From NCBI GenBank assembly GCA_964423925.1, contig CAYRGQ010000004.1, forward strand, positions 32,103 to 96,102: a stretch of DNA of 64,000 bases. Direction: 5' to 3'. The notes under the pieces were generated by a model, which was not told the DNA's origin, did no database searches, and was given only the letters and a program-made list of their open reading frames with translations. Positions 8,080 to 15,510 of this stretch are shown here, piece after piece. A program made the position numbers and the translations under genes. The DNA is from CAYRGQ01 sp964423925 (lineage in GTDB: Bacteria > Bacteroidota > Bacteroidia > Sphingobacteriales > Sphingobacteriaceae). Each line of letters starts with the position of its first letter. The first letter of the stretch is position 1.

Positions 8080-9156
8080 ATGAAACATAATTTTGGTGCA
8101 GGGCCCTGCATTTTACCACAGGAAGTTTTTCGCGAAGCGGCAGAGGCGGTGTTGGATTTTGACGGAACAGGCTTGTCCATTCTGGAAATCTCGCACCGCT
8201 CTAAAGAGTTTGAGGCAGTTGTCGAAGAGTTGGAGGCCCTGGTGCGCGAGTTACTGGGCGTGCCTTCGGGGTATTCGGTCTTCTTTGTGCAGGGTGGCGC
8301 GAGCACCCAATTTGCGATGGCACCCCTCAACCTATTGCCAGAGGGCGGCAAAGCCGCTTACCTGGATACCGGCACGTGGGCGACCAAAGCGATCAAGGAA
8401 GCGCAGCGGATTGGCAACGTAGAGGTAGTGGCCAGCGGAGCGGCGGGCAACTACACGAAGATTCCGACGTCGTACACGATCCCCCAAGATGCGGCCTACT
8501 TCCACATTACGTCGAATAACACCATCTTCGGAACCGAGTTTGCCGAATTCCCGGCATCGCCCGTGCCGCTGGTGGCCGACATGTCGTCGGATATTTTCAG
8601 CCGGGAAATCAACGTGGCTGATTTCGGATTAATCTATGCCGGCGCGCAGAAAAATATGGGTCCGGCGGGTGCGGCATTGATCATCATTAAGGACGAGCTG
8701 ATCGGTAGCGGCGGGCGCAAATTGCCAGCGATATTCGATTACAAATCCCATGCGGACGCGCGGTCCATGTATCACACACCACCCGTTTACACGTTATACG
8801 TATCCATGCTGAACATGCGTTGGCTAAAAGCGCGTGGAGGCGTATCCGTCATCGAGCAGGAAAACATCATCAAGGCACGTACACTGTACGAGGAAATCGA
8901 TCGCAACAGCATCTTCCGCGGAACGGCTGACGTCGCTGACCGAAGCCGGATGAACGTGACCTTCGTGACGGAAGATTCTGCACACGAGGCACCATTCTTA
9001 GAACTCGCGAAAGCCCGTGGCTTAGTAGGGCTCAAGGGACACCGTAGCGTCGGCGGATTCCGTGCATCTATTTACAACGCATTGAGCATCAGCAGTATCA
9101 ATGTTTTGGTCGATGCCATGCAGGAGTTTGAAGAGCAAGTAAAAAAAGGATTGTAA
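8080..9156 (+). CDS. serC: Phosphoserine aminotransferase
   Basis: SerC converts 3-phosphohydroxypyruvate to phosphoserine, and also acts in pyridoxal phosphate synthesis in some bacteria. The 358-aa protein starts M-K-H-N-F-G-A-G-P-C, the conserved SerC N terminus. It has Q-G-G-A-S-T-Q-F (phosphate binding) and the PLP lysine Lys191 in Y-A-G-A-Q-K-N-M-G-P-A-G. The C-terminal G-H-R-S-V-G-G-F-R-A-S closes the active site with an arginine. It is followed at 67 bp by serA, so the two consecutive serine-pathway enzymes form one unit. The final pathway enzyme, SerB, is not in the window. Confidence 0.97.
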   Translation: MKHNFGAGPCILPQEVFREAAEAVLDFDGTGLSILEISHRSKEFEAVVEELEALVRELLGVPSGYSVFFVQGGASTQFAMAPLNLLPEGGKAAYLDTGTWATKAIKEAQRIGNVEVVASGAAGNYTKIPTSYTIPQDAAYFHITSNNTIFGTEFAEFPASPVPLVADMSSDIFSREINVADFGLIYAGAQKNMGPAGAALIIIKDELIGSGGRKLPAIFDYKSHADARSMYHTPPVYTLYVSMLNMRWLKARGGVSVIEQENIIKARTLYEEIDRNSIFRGTADVADRSRMNVTFVTEDSAHEAPFLELAKARGLVGLKGHRSVGGFRASIYNALSISSINVLVDAMQEFEEQVKKGL

Positions 9157-9223
9157 CTAAAAATTAAATACCCTGCTGGACGGTGTTTGTGTTACACGCA
9201 CGCCGGCCATCAACGCGATTATT

Positions 9224-10171
9224 ATGAGGATTTTAGCAAATGACGGGATAGACCCGCGCGGAAAGCAATTACTGGAGGAAGCTGGTTTTACTGTCGATAC
9301 CAACCACATCCCACAAACTGAGCTGGCAGCCCGGCTGCCTGAATATGACGCCATCACGGTTCGTAGCGCCACCCAAGTGCGCAAGGAACTGATTGACGCA
9401 TGTCCTAATCTCAAGCTGATCGGTCGTGGCGGAGTCGGTATGGACAACATTGATGTTGAGTACGCTCGTTTGAAAGGTATCAGCGTGGTCAATACGCCCG
9501 CGGCTTCCTCACTCTCCGTGGCCGAGCTTGTTTTTGCGCACTTGCTGAGCGGTGTGCGTTTTCTGTACGATTCGCAACGCCGCATGGCTTCGGAGGGTTC
9601 CACTAATTTTGGTGGGCTGAAAAAAGCCTATGCCAAAGGCATTGAACTTCGGGGCAAAACCCTGGGCGTCGTCGGCTTTGGTCGCATCGGCCGCGAAACC
9701 GCAAAAATAGCGTTAGGGCTAGGCATGGACGTTGTGGTAAGCGACCTGTTCGAAGCTCCACAAACTCTTACGCTCAGTCTTTCGGGAGGCGTGTCTGTTG
9801 AAGTGCCCGTTAAACAAGTCCAGCTCGACGAGTTGTTGGCCAATGCCGATTTCATTTCCTTGCACGTACCCTACATCGACCAACCGATAATCGGAAAAGA
9901 GCAGTTCGAAATGTTGAAAGATGGCATCGGAATCGTGAACGCTTCACGGGGAGGAATCATCGACGAATTGGCACTGATCGACGCATTGGATCGTGGTAAG
10001 GTCGCTTTTGCGGGTCTAGACGTGTTCGAAAACGAGCCCACCCCCCGAGCCGAGTTGCTGGCCCACCCTAAAGTGTCCTTGACACCCCATATCGGTGCAG
10101 CCACGTTGGAAGCTCAGGAGCGGATTGGTGAGGAACTCGCACAACTGATTATCGAAGCATTAAAAAGCTAA
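9224..10171 (+). CDS. serA: D-3-phosphoglycerate dehydrogenase (short form)
   Basis: NAD-dependent 2-hydroxyacid dehydrogenase supplying the first step of serine synthesis. At 315 aa it is the short form with no ACT or ASB regulatory domain, so serine feedback through an ACT domain is not expected. The Rossmann motif G-V-V-G-F-G-R-I-G-R is followed by an acidic Asp (V-S-D-L-F) favouring NAD. The catalytic triad is visible as Arg in N-A-S-R-G-G, Glu in E-N-E-P and His in P-H-I-G-A-A-T. Placement right after serC supports phosphoglycerate rather than another hydroxyacid as substrate. Confidence 0.93.
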   Translation: MRILANDGIDPRGKQLLEEAGFTVDTNHIPQTELAARLPEYDAITVRSATQVRKELIDACPNLKLIGRGGVGMDNIDVEYARLKGISVVNTPAASSLSVAELVFAHLLSGVRFLYDSQRRMASEGSTNFGGLKKAYAKGIELRGKTLGVVGFGRIGRETAKIALGLGMDVVVSDLFEAPQTLTLSLSGGVSVEVPVKQVQLDELLANADFISLHVPYIDQPIIGKEQFEMLKDGIGIVNASRGGIIDELALIDALDRGKVAFAGLDVFENEPTPRAELLAHPKVSLTPHIGAATLEAQERIGEELAQLIIEALKS

Positions 10172-10233
10172 AACGGCGTCGTTACACCTTGCCACAAAGC
10201 GGTAAGCACGGTGGCGAAGATCGACGCTTTTGT

Positions 10234-10241
10234 TAACTTTG
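10234..10241 (+). promoter_or_regulatory. -7 promoter box for lysC-lysA
   Basis: TAACTTTG, a full TAnnTTTG match in the 129-bp gap between serA and lysC, 59 nt before the lysC start. No clear -33 partner is present. Confidence 0.5.
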
Positions 10242-10300
10242 CGCCTCGCGTACAGCTAGGCATGGCGCGTCGCCAATTAAATTTTGAATAACAAATTCGG

Positions 10301-11614
10301 ATGAAAGTACTAAAATTCGGAGGTACCTCCGTTGGGAGTGCAGAACGCATCAAGTCGTTGCTCCAAATCATCAAACCAGCGGAAAGGCAAATAGTCGTGT
10401 TGTCTGCTGTGTCGGGCACAACAAACGCCCTCGTCGAAATTGCTAAGGCCTATACGGATGGCGATAAGAAACAGGCAGGTAAGCTGATATCCGAATTGTA
10501 TGACAAGTATAACGCGCTCATCCGCGAGCTGTTCAGCTCGGAGCAAGGTCTGCAAAACGGTCAGGAACTAATTGATTACCATTTCGATTTAATTCGTTCG
10601 TTCGGCAACCAGCCTTTCACCCCAGTTGATGAGAAAATCATCCTGGCCCAGGGCGAACTTATTTCCACGACACTGTTCCATTTTCACCTGACGGAAATTG
10701 GAGTGCGCTCCAAACTGCTGCCCGCGCTGGATTTCATGAAGATTGATGAAGACAACGAACCCCGGATCGATTATATCCGCGAGCACCTTGGGGAGCTGCT
10801 GACGCAATCAAGCGACCACAACTTCTTCATTACGCAGGGATACATCTGCCGTAATTCCTTCGGCGAGATCGACAATCTACGTCGCGGTGGAAGTGACTAC
10901 ACGGCGTCGCTAATCGGGGCAGCCCTTCAGGCGGATGAAATTCAGATTTGGACGGATATCGATGGCATGCATAATAATGACCCTCGGCTGGTCAAGGGCA
11001 CGCGTCCCATCTCGCACCTCAGTTTCGACGAGGCAGCCGAACTAGCTTATTTCGGAGCGAAGATCCTGCACCCGCAATGCGTGTTCCCAGCCCAGCGTTT
11101 CAATGTGCCCGTCCGTATTTTGAATACGATGGAACCTGAAGCACACGGTACGCTCATTAGCCGAGACGTGCTGTCAAGAAACACGGTAACTTCCGTTGCT
11201 GCCAAAGACGGTATCGTAGCTATCCGTGTTCATTCTTCACGTATGTTATTGGCTTACGGTTTTTTGCGTCGCTTATTTGAAGTGTTTGAGCGCTATAAAA
11301 CTCCGATTGATATGATCACCACCTCTGAGGTGGCGGTGTCACTGACGATTGAGGATACCAAACATTTAGATGATATCGCTCGGGAATTGCAGGACTTCGG
11401 GCGCGTGGACATCGATCGCGACCAAACGATTGTATGCGTGGTTGGCGATTTCGATCAGGAAGGGCACGGCTATGTGGCGCGCGTATTGGACGCCGTGAAG
11501 CACCTACCCGTTCGCATGGTTTCCTACGGAGGCAGCGACCACAACATTACGCTGCTGGTACGCACTTCCGATAAGGTAGAAACGCTTCGCTCGTTGCATA
11601 ATCGGCTTTTTTAA
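10301..11614 (+). CDS. lysC: Aspartate kinase (monofunctional)
   Basis: Phosphorylates aspartate, the committed step to lysine, threonine, methionine and diaminopimelate. The 437-aa protein opens with M-K-V-L-K-F-G-G-T-S-V-G, the aspartokinase signature, and later has the R-G-G-S-D-Y-T-A-S nucleotide/aspartate-binding segment. The C-terminal ~140 residues form paired ACT-type regulatory domains (L-L-A-Y-G-F-L-R-R...T-T-S-E-V-A-V-S), pointing to feedback control by a pathway amino acid. No homoserine dehydrogenase is fused. lysA starts 18 bp downstream, so this copy is probably tuned to lysine and diaminopimelate supply. Confidence 0.93.
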   Translation: MKVLKFGGTSVGSAERIKSLLQIIKPAERQIVVLSAVSGTTNALVEIAKAYTDGDKKQAGKLISELYDKYNALIRELFSSEQGLQNGQELIDYHFDLIRSFGNQPFTPVDEKIILAQGELISTTLFHFHLTEIGVRSKLLPALDFMKIDEDNEPRIDYIREHLGELLTQSSDHNFFITQGYICRNSFGEIDNLRRGGSDYTASLIGAALQADEIQIWTDIDGMHNNDPRLVKGTRPISHLSFDEAAELAYFGAKILHPQCVFPAQRFNVPVRILNTMEPEAHGTLISRDVLSRNTVTSVAAKDGIVAIRVHSSRMLLAYGFLRRLFEVFERYKTPIDMITTSEVAVSLTIEDTKHLDDIARELQDFGRVDIDRDQTIVCVVGDFDQEGHGYVARVLDAVKHLPVRMVSYGGSDHNITLLVRTSDKVETLRSLHNRLF

Positions 11615-11632
11615 AACTCGAATAAAACGGAT

Positions 11633-12802
11633 ATGTTTGACGCTACGCTTGTTTCGGCGTTTTCGGATAAGGAAACCCCTTTTTATTATTACGATGTAAA
11701 CCTGTTGCAGCGCACGCTGGAGGAGGCGAGGCGCGTGTCATCAGCTTACGGTTTTCACGTGCACTATGCATTGAAAGCGAATTTTAACCCGCGCGTGTTG
11801 GACGCGATCCAAAAGGTAGGTTTTGGCGCGGATTGCGTGAGTGGCAATGAAGTGAGGGCGGCTGTGGAAGCCGGATTCGCGGCGGATCAGATTGTGTTTG
11901 CAGGTGTGGGAAAAGCGGATAAGGAAATTATTTATGCGCTCGAACATGATATTTTTGCCTTTAACGTCGAGTCTATCGAAGAACTTTTCGTTATCGACGA
12001 ATTGGCAGGTGCGTTGGGCAAGAAGGCCAATGTAGCCTTACGGATTAACCCCAATGTGGATGCGCAGACGCACCAGTACATCACGACCGGGCTGGACGAA
12101 AACAAGTTCGGAATCGCGCATTGGCAGCTTAACGATACCATCGCGGCGCTCCAACAGTGTGCCAACCTTAATTTGGTGGGTATCCACTTTCATATTGGTT
12201 CACAGATCGTGGATCTCAATGTGTTTAAAAGCTTGTGCGTTAAGGTTAATGAGCTGAATAAGTGGTTTAACGATCGCGGGTATCGCCTGCGCGTATTGAA
12301 CGTAGGTGGCGGGCTGGGCGTGGACTACCATCATCCGGACACGAACAGTATCCCCGATTTTGAAGGATATTTTGGCATTTTCGAAAAATTCCTAGAGCGG
12401 ATGCCGGGGCAGGAGGTGCATTTTGAATTGGGAAGAGCGCTTGTATCACAATGCGGAGCGCTGGTTAGCCGGGTGCTGTACGTAAAGAATGGTCTCAAGA
12501 AGAATTTCTTGATCCTGGATGCCGGCATGACCGAATTGATGCGCCCGGCGCTGTACCAAGCGTACCACAAGATTGAGCGGTTGAGCGAATCTTCCGCTAC
12601 AGACGGCGATAACCTCGTTAGCTACGACGTAGTAGGGCCAATCTGTGAAAGCACCGACTGTTTCGGTAAGGAGGTCTTGTTGCCGTTGTCGAGCCGCGGA
12701 GACCTCATCGCTATCCGCACGGCCGGCGCCTATGGCGAGGTTATGGCGTCGCGGTATAATCTTCGTGAAGAATTGCGCTATGTATTTAGCGACGAAGTGT
12801 AA
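11633..12802 (+). CDS. lysA: Diaminopimelate decarboxylase
   Basis: PLP fold-III enzyme making L-lysine from meso-diaminopimelate. The 389-aa protein has the PLP lysine Lys49 in H-Y-A-L-K-A-N, the glycine-rich phosphate loop L-N-V-G-G-G-L-G-V, the H-I-G-S-Q block, and the active-site segment C-E-S-T-D at the dimer interface. It forms a two-gene unit with lysC (18-bp gap). Downstream lies the palindrome cluster of the SatD operon, starting 3 bp after its stop codon. Confidence 0.95.
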   Translation: MFDATLVSAFSDKETPFYYYDVNLLQRTLEEARRVSSAYGFHVHYALKANFNPRVLDAIQKVGFGADCVSGNEVRAAVEAGFAADQIVFAGVGKADKEIIYALEHDIFAFNVESIEELFVIDELAGALGKKANVALRINPNVDAQTHQYITTGLDENKFGIAHWQLNDTIAALQQCANLNLVGIHFHIGSQIVDLNVFKSLCVKVNELNKWFNDRGYRLRVLNVGGGLGVDYHHPDTNSIPDFEGYFGIFEKFLERMPGQEVHFELGRALVSQCGALVSRVLYVKNGLKKNFLILDAGMTELMRPALYQAYHKIERLSESSATDGDNLVSYDVVGPICESTDCFGKEVLLPLSSRGDLIAIRTAGAYGEVMASRYNLREELRYVFSDEV

Positions 12803-12804
12803 GG

Positions 12805-12916
12805 AATAATCGTGGCTTGCTGATTCCTAGTAAAGCTAATTATCGTGGCCTGACCCGATAATCATAAACATCGCTAATTTTGACGATAATTCAAGTTATC
12901 GTTATTTTTAGCGATG
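12805..12916 (+). promoter_or_regulatory. Nested palindromes and promoter in front of the SatD operon
   Basis: The 112 bp contain: (a) a near-perfect direct repeat AATAATCGTGGC (12805-12816) and AATTATCGTGGC (12838-12849), 33 bp apart; (b) a pair TTATCG (12840-12845) and CGATAA (12856-12861); (c) a palindrome CGATAA-N6-TTATCG (12884-12901); and (d) an outer perfect inverted repeat CATCGCTAA (12869-12877) and TTAGCGATG (12908-12916) enclosing (c). The -7 box TAATTTTG (12875-12882) sits between the outer left arm and the inner palindrome, so a bound regulator would mask it. The helix-turn-helix protein encoded next (SatD) is the obvious candidate ligand. Confidence 0.7.
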
Positions 12917-12954
12917 TTTTTTTATTGTTCCCCAGAAATCACGATGTTTGTGTT

Positions 12955-13599
12955 ATGATCGCGGTAATCAAAGGGGACATCGTGGATTCGCGCAAGCTAA
13001 GCGACCCCGACAAATGGTTGGTGCCCCTGAAGAAACTCCTGGGCCAATGGGGCAAGGCGCCCGCACAATGGGAAATCATGTGGGGCGATTTTTTTCAGCT
13101 AGAGGTAGTAAATCCCGCCGACGCCTTGGAGAAAGCCTTAGCAATCAAAGCGCTCGTCAAGTGTACCGAACCGAGTGATTCACATAAGAAGATAAGCCCG
13201 ATTGACGTACGCATGGCCATTGGTATCGGCGAGCGGACCCACGTCGGCAAGTCGATTTCGGAGAGCAACGGCTCGGCTTTTATTTATTCTGGTGAAAAAT
13301 TCGACCGCCTGAAGCGCGAGCGTACCACGTTAGCTATCCAAAGCCCTTGGCCCGCGTTCGATCGCGAAATGAACCTGTATTTCCGACTGGCAAACACATT
13401 TATGGACAGTTGGTCGATTACGTCAGGCGAGCTCGTCGGTACGTTGCTCCAACATCAGGGGGCAACGCAGCAAGAAATTGGCGACATATTGCACATCAAG
13501 CAAAACTCCGTAAGTGATCGATGGCGTCGTGCGCATGTCGACGAATTGTTGGAATTGTTAGCCATGTATCGGCACAAAATTAGCCAGTATAACGTATGA
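12955..13599 (+). CDS. satD: SatD-family protein: cyclase-like domain plus helix-turn-helix
   Basis: A 214-aa SatD-family protein, named after the Streptococcus mutans secretion and acid-tolerance operon; its function is unknown. I chose the ATG at 12955 because the protein then opens M-I-A-V-I-K-G-D-I-V-D-S as in the family; an in-frame ATG at 12880 lies inside the palindrome cluster and upstream of the expected transcription start. Residues 7-12 (GDIVDS), 43-48 (WGDFFQ), 86-93 (RMAIGIGE) and 106-113 (GSAFIYSG) follow the order of class III nucleotidyl-cyclase-like domains, with Asp8 and Asp45 as possible metal ligands (my inference). Residues 171-194 form a helix-turn-helix (Q-Q-E-I-G-D-I-L...N-S-V-S-D-R-W). 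Its stop overlaps the DUF3307 start (ATGA), implying translational coupling. Confidence 0.85.
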   Translation: MIAVIKGDIVDSRKLSDPDKWLVPLKKLLGQWGKAPAQWEIMWGDFFQLEVVNPADALEKALAIKALVKCTEPSDSHKKISPIDVRMAIGIGERTHVGKSISESNGSAFIYSGEKFDRLKRERTTLAIQSPWPAFDREMNLYFRLANTFMDSWSITSGELVGTLLQHQGATQQEIGDILHIKQNSVSDRWRRAHVDELLELLAMYRHKISQYNV

Positions 13600-14318
13600 T
13601 TATCCTGCTCAAGCTTATTCTGGCCCACCTGATTGGGGATTTCGTGCTTCAGCCGCGGAGCTGGGTGCGCCACAAGGAAACGCATAAGCTACGATCTTGG
13701 GCGTTTTACGTACACGTTTTGCTCCATGGGGCGTTGGTCATGCTCGTGTTGTGGGATTGGGGCAGTTGGAGCATGGCCGTTTCTCTTATGTTGCTCCACG
13801 GCGTCATCGATGCCACGAAACTATACGCGCAACTGCCCAAGACCAAGGTGCGTTGGTTCGCGATCGACCAATCGCTGCACCTCTTGTCGCTTATCGGCGT
13901 TTGGCTCGCCTGGACAAGGCCCGAGCTCCGAGTGGTGGAGGTCTTTCAGAACCCCGTGGTATGGCTATATGCCACGGCGCTTGTTTTTCTCACAGCCTCG
14001 GCGGGCATCATCATCCAAGTACTGCTGTCGAAATGGTCAACCGACCTAATCCGGAAAGAAACAGAAGAGAAGTCCCTCATCAGCGCGGGGAAGTACATCG
14101 GCATCCTGGAACGCGTGCTGGTTTTTGTGTTCATCGCCACCGATCATTGGGAAGCGGTAGGATTCCTGATGGCCGCCAAGTCGGTATTCCGATTTGGAGA
14201 TTTGAAGGAATCTAAGGACCGGCAACTGACGGAATATATACTCATCGGGACCTTGCTCAGCTTTGGAATAGCGATTCTAGTCGCGCTTGGCGTCTTGCAA
14301 ATCGTGGCAACGCTGTAA
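13596..14318 (+). CDS. DUF3307 membrane protein, partner of SatD
   Basis: A 240-aa integral membrane protein with about six or seven hydrophobic segments, of the DUF3307 family that recurrently follows SatD in Bacteroidota (family knowledge from memory). Polar residues lie within or beside membrane segments near the N terminus: His10 and Asp14 in A-H-L-I-G-D-F, His in Y-V-H-V-L-L-H-G, the pair L-L-H-G-V-I-D-A, and D-Q-S-L-H. The C-terminal part carries R-F-G-D-L-K-E-S-K-D-R-Q-L-T-E-Y-I-L-I-G-T, strongly conserved in the family as I recall it. Such buried His/Asp could bind a metal or proton, but no reaction is known. The start overlaps the satD stop by 4 bp. The gene ends 93 bp before the DUF1080 gene. 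Confidence 0.85.
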   Translation: MIILLKLILAHLIGDFVLQPRSWVRHKETHKLRSWAFYVHVLLHGALVMLVLWDWGSWSMAVSLMLLHGVIDATKLYAQLPKTKVRWFAIDQSLHLLSLIGVWLAWTRPELRVVEVFQNPVVWLYATALVFLTASAGIIIQVLLSKWSTDLIRKETEEKSLISAGKYIGILERVLVFVFIATDHWEAVGFLMAAKSVFRFGDLKESKDRQLTEYILIGTLLSFGIAILVALGVLQIVATL

Positions 14319-14411
14319 TTCGCATGAGCAATTTCCGAAAATCGGGATGATTCGCTTTGCCTGATGCTTAATTTGTCTTATTTTAACCCATTCATACACA
14401 TATAATAAACA

Positions 14412-15377
14412 ATGAATATCATGCACGTAACTAAACGACTTTTTGTCTTTTGCCTGCTTGCCGGAAGCACTGCGGGGCTATCGTCCGCCAATGCGCAGCA
14501 AGGCCCGAAAGAGGCCAGCCAATTAATTGGGCGCTGGAACATAACGATTGAAGAAAATGGGAAAGCGCTCCCTGCTTGGTTAGAGGTGCGCAAATCGGGG
14601 CTCAGCAGGCTGGTCGGTAGCTTTGTAGGCACGCATGGCAGCGCGCGGCCCGTCGCCGAAGTGAAGTTTGACAAAGGCAATTTTCGGTTTGCCATTCCGC
14701 CACAATGGGAGGAAGGCGTCCTGGATTTGACGCTGTTTGGGGAGCTAACCGAAACTGGGATCGCTGGAACGATGATTAGCCCTAACGGGCAACAGCATGC
14801 GTGGACGGGCGTCCGAGCGCCAGCGTTGAACCGTCAATCAGAACCCGTATGGGGGCAACCTATTGAAATCTTCAACGGACGCGACCTGAACGGCTGGTAT
14901 GCCGACGCGCCCACCAACCAGTGGACGGTACGTGACGGGATCCTCACCAACCCCAAGGCGGGCTCCAATTTGATTACCGAACAGAAATTTGAAGACTTTA
15001 AGCTTCGTGTCGAGTTCCGCTTTCCCAAAGGGAGCAACGCAGGTGTATACCTGAGGGGCCGCTATGAGGTGCAAATTGAGGATAGCCCCCGCGACGCGCA
15101 TCCCGATGCACTCTTGTATAGCGGAGTTTATGGCTTCATTACGCCCAGCGAAATTACCTCACCCGGACCGGACGTTTGGCACACCTATGACATTACCCTC
15201 GTCGGTCGAAAAGTCACGATCGTCGCAAACGGCAAAACGGTGATCAGCAACCAGGAAATCCCGGGAATCACGGGTGGGGCTCTCGACAGCAATGAAGGGG
15301 AGCCTGGTCCGATATACTTGCAAGGTGACCACGGTCCGGTAGAGTTTAGAAAGATCGTCATTACGCCAGCGCGTTAG
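14412..15377 (+). CDS. DUF1080 (3-keto-disaccharide hydrolase-like) secreted protein
   Basis: A 321-aa exported protein. The N-terminal signal peptide (L-F-V-F-C-L-L-A-G-S-T-A-G-L-S-S-A-N-A) is followed by a roughly 110-residue beta-rich domain and then the DUF1080 domain, a concanavalin-like fold, recognisable by I-F-N-G-R-D-L-N-G-W and G-V-Y-L-R-G-R-Y-E-V-Q-I. The family includes 3-keto-glycoside hydrolases; many members in Bacteroidota have unassigned sugars. ATG codons at 14412 and 14421 both suit. The gene appears monocistronic; an 11-bp perfect hairpin (15428-15456) follows before gyrB. Substrate unknown. Confidence 0.85.
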   Translation: MNIMHVTKRLFVFCLLAGSTAGLSSANAQQGPKEASQLIGRWNITIEENGKALPAWLEVRKSGLSRLVGSFVGTHGSARPVAEVKFDKGNFRFAIPPQWEEGVLDLTLFGELTETGIAGTMISPNGQQHAWTGVRAPALNRQSEPVWGQPIEIFNGRDLNGWYADAPTNQWTVRDGILTNPKAGSNLITEQKFEDFKLRVEFRFPKGSNAGVYLRGRYEVQIEDSPRDAHPDALLYSGVYGFITPSEITSPGPDVWHTYDITLVGRKVTIVANGKTVISNQEIPGITGGALDSNEGEPGPIYLQGDHGPVEFRKIVITPAR

Positions 15378-15427
15378 CGCCTATGCATTTTGAACGAAAT
15401 GGCTTTTTGAGCAATGTATGGCATCGG

Positions 15428-15456
15428 CAGATTCGGCTCCGCGCAAGCCGAATCTG
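15428..15456. repeat. Perfect 11-bp inverted repeat touching the gyrB -33 box
   Basis: CAGATTCGGCT (15428-15438) and AGCCGAATCTG (15446-15456) form a perfect 11-bp dyad with a 7-nt loop. Only three T follow, so it is a weak intrinsic terminator for the DUF1080 gene at best. Its right arm ends exactly one base before the TTTG (15457-15460) of the gyrB promoter, so it may also be an operator. Confidence 0.6.
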
Positions 15457-15488
15457 TTTGCTAAAACGACGATTTTTTCGTACCTTTG
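15457..15488 (+). promoter_or_regulatory. Promoter for gyrB
   Basis: TTTG (15457-15460), 20 bp, TACCTTTG (15481-15488): the full Bacteroidota -33/-7 consensus with ideal spacing. Transcription would begin near 15494, which places the in-frame ATG at 15490 upstream of the transcript and makes the ATG at 15511 the true gyrB start. Confidence 0.75.
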
Positions 15489-15510
15489 AATGACGAATTT
15501 TAAGACGATA

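Noticed and set aside
12880..12882. satD start at the frame opening at 12880
   Set aside because: It lies within the -7 box and palindromes; the residues it would add are hydrophobic and not part of the SatD family opening, which begins at the ATG 12955.
15490..15492. gyrB start at the ATG 15490
   Set aside because: It lies 2 bp after the -7 box TACCTTTG and so upstream of the expected transcription start; the ATG at 15511 fits better.
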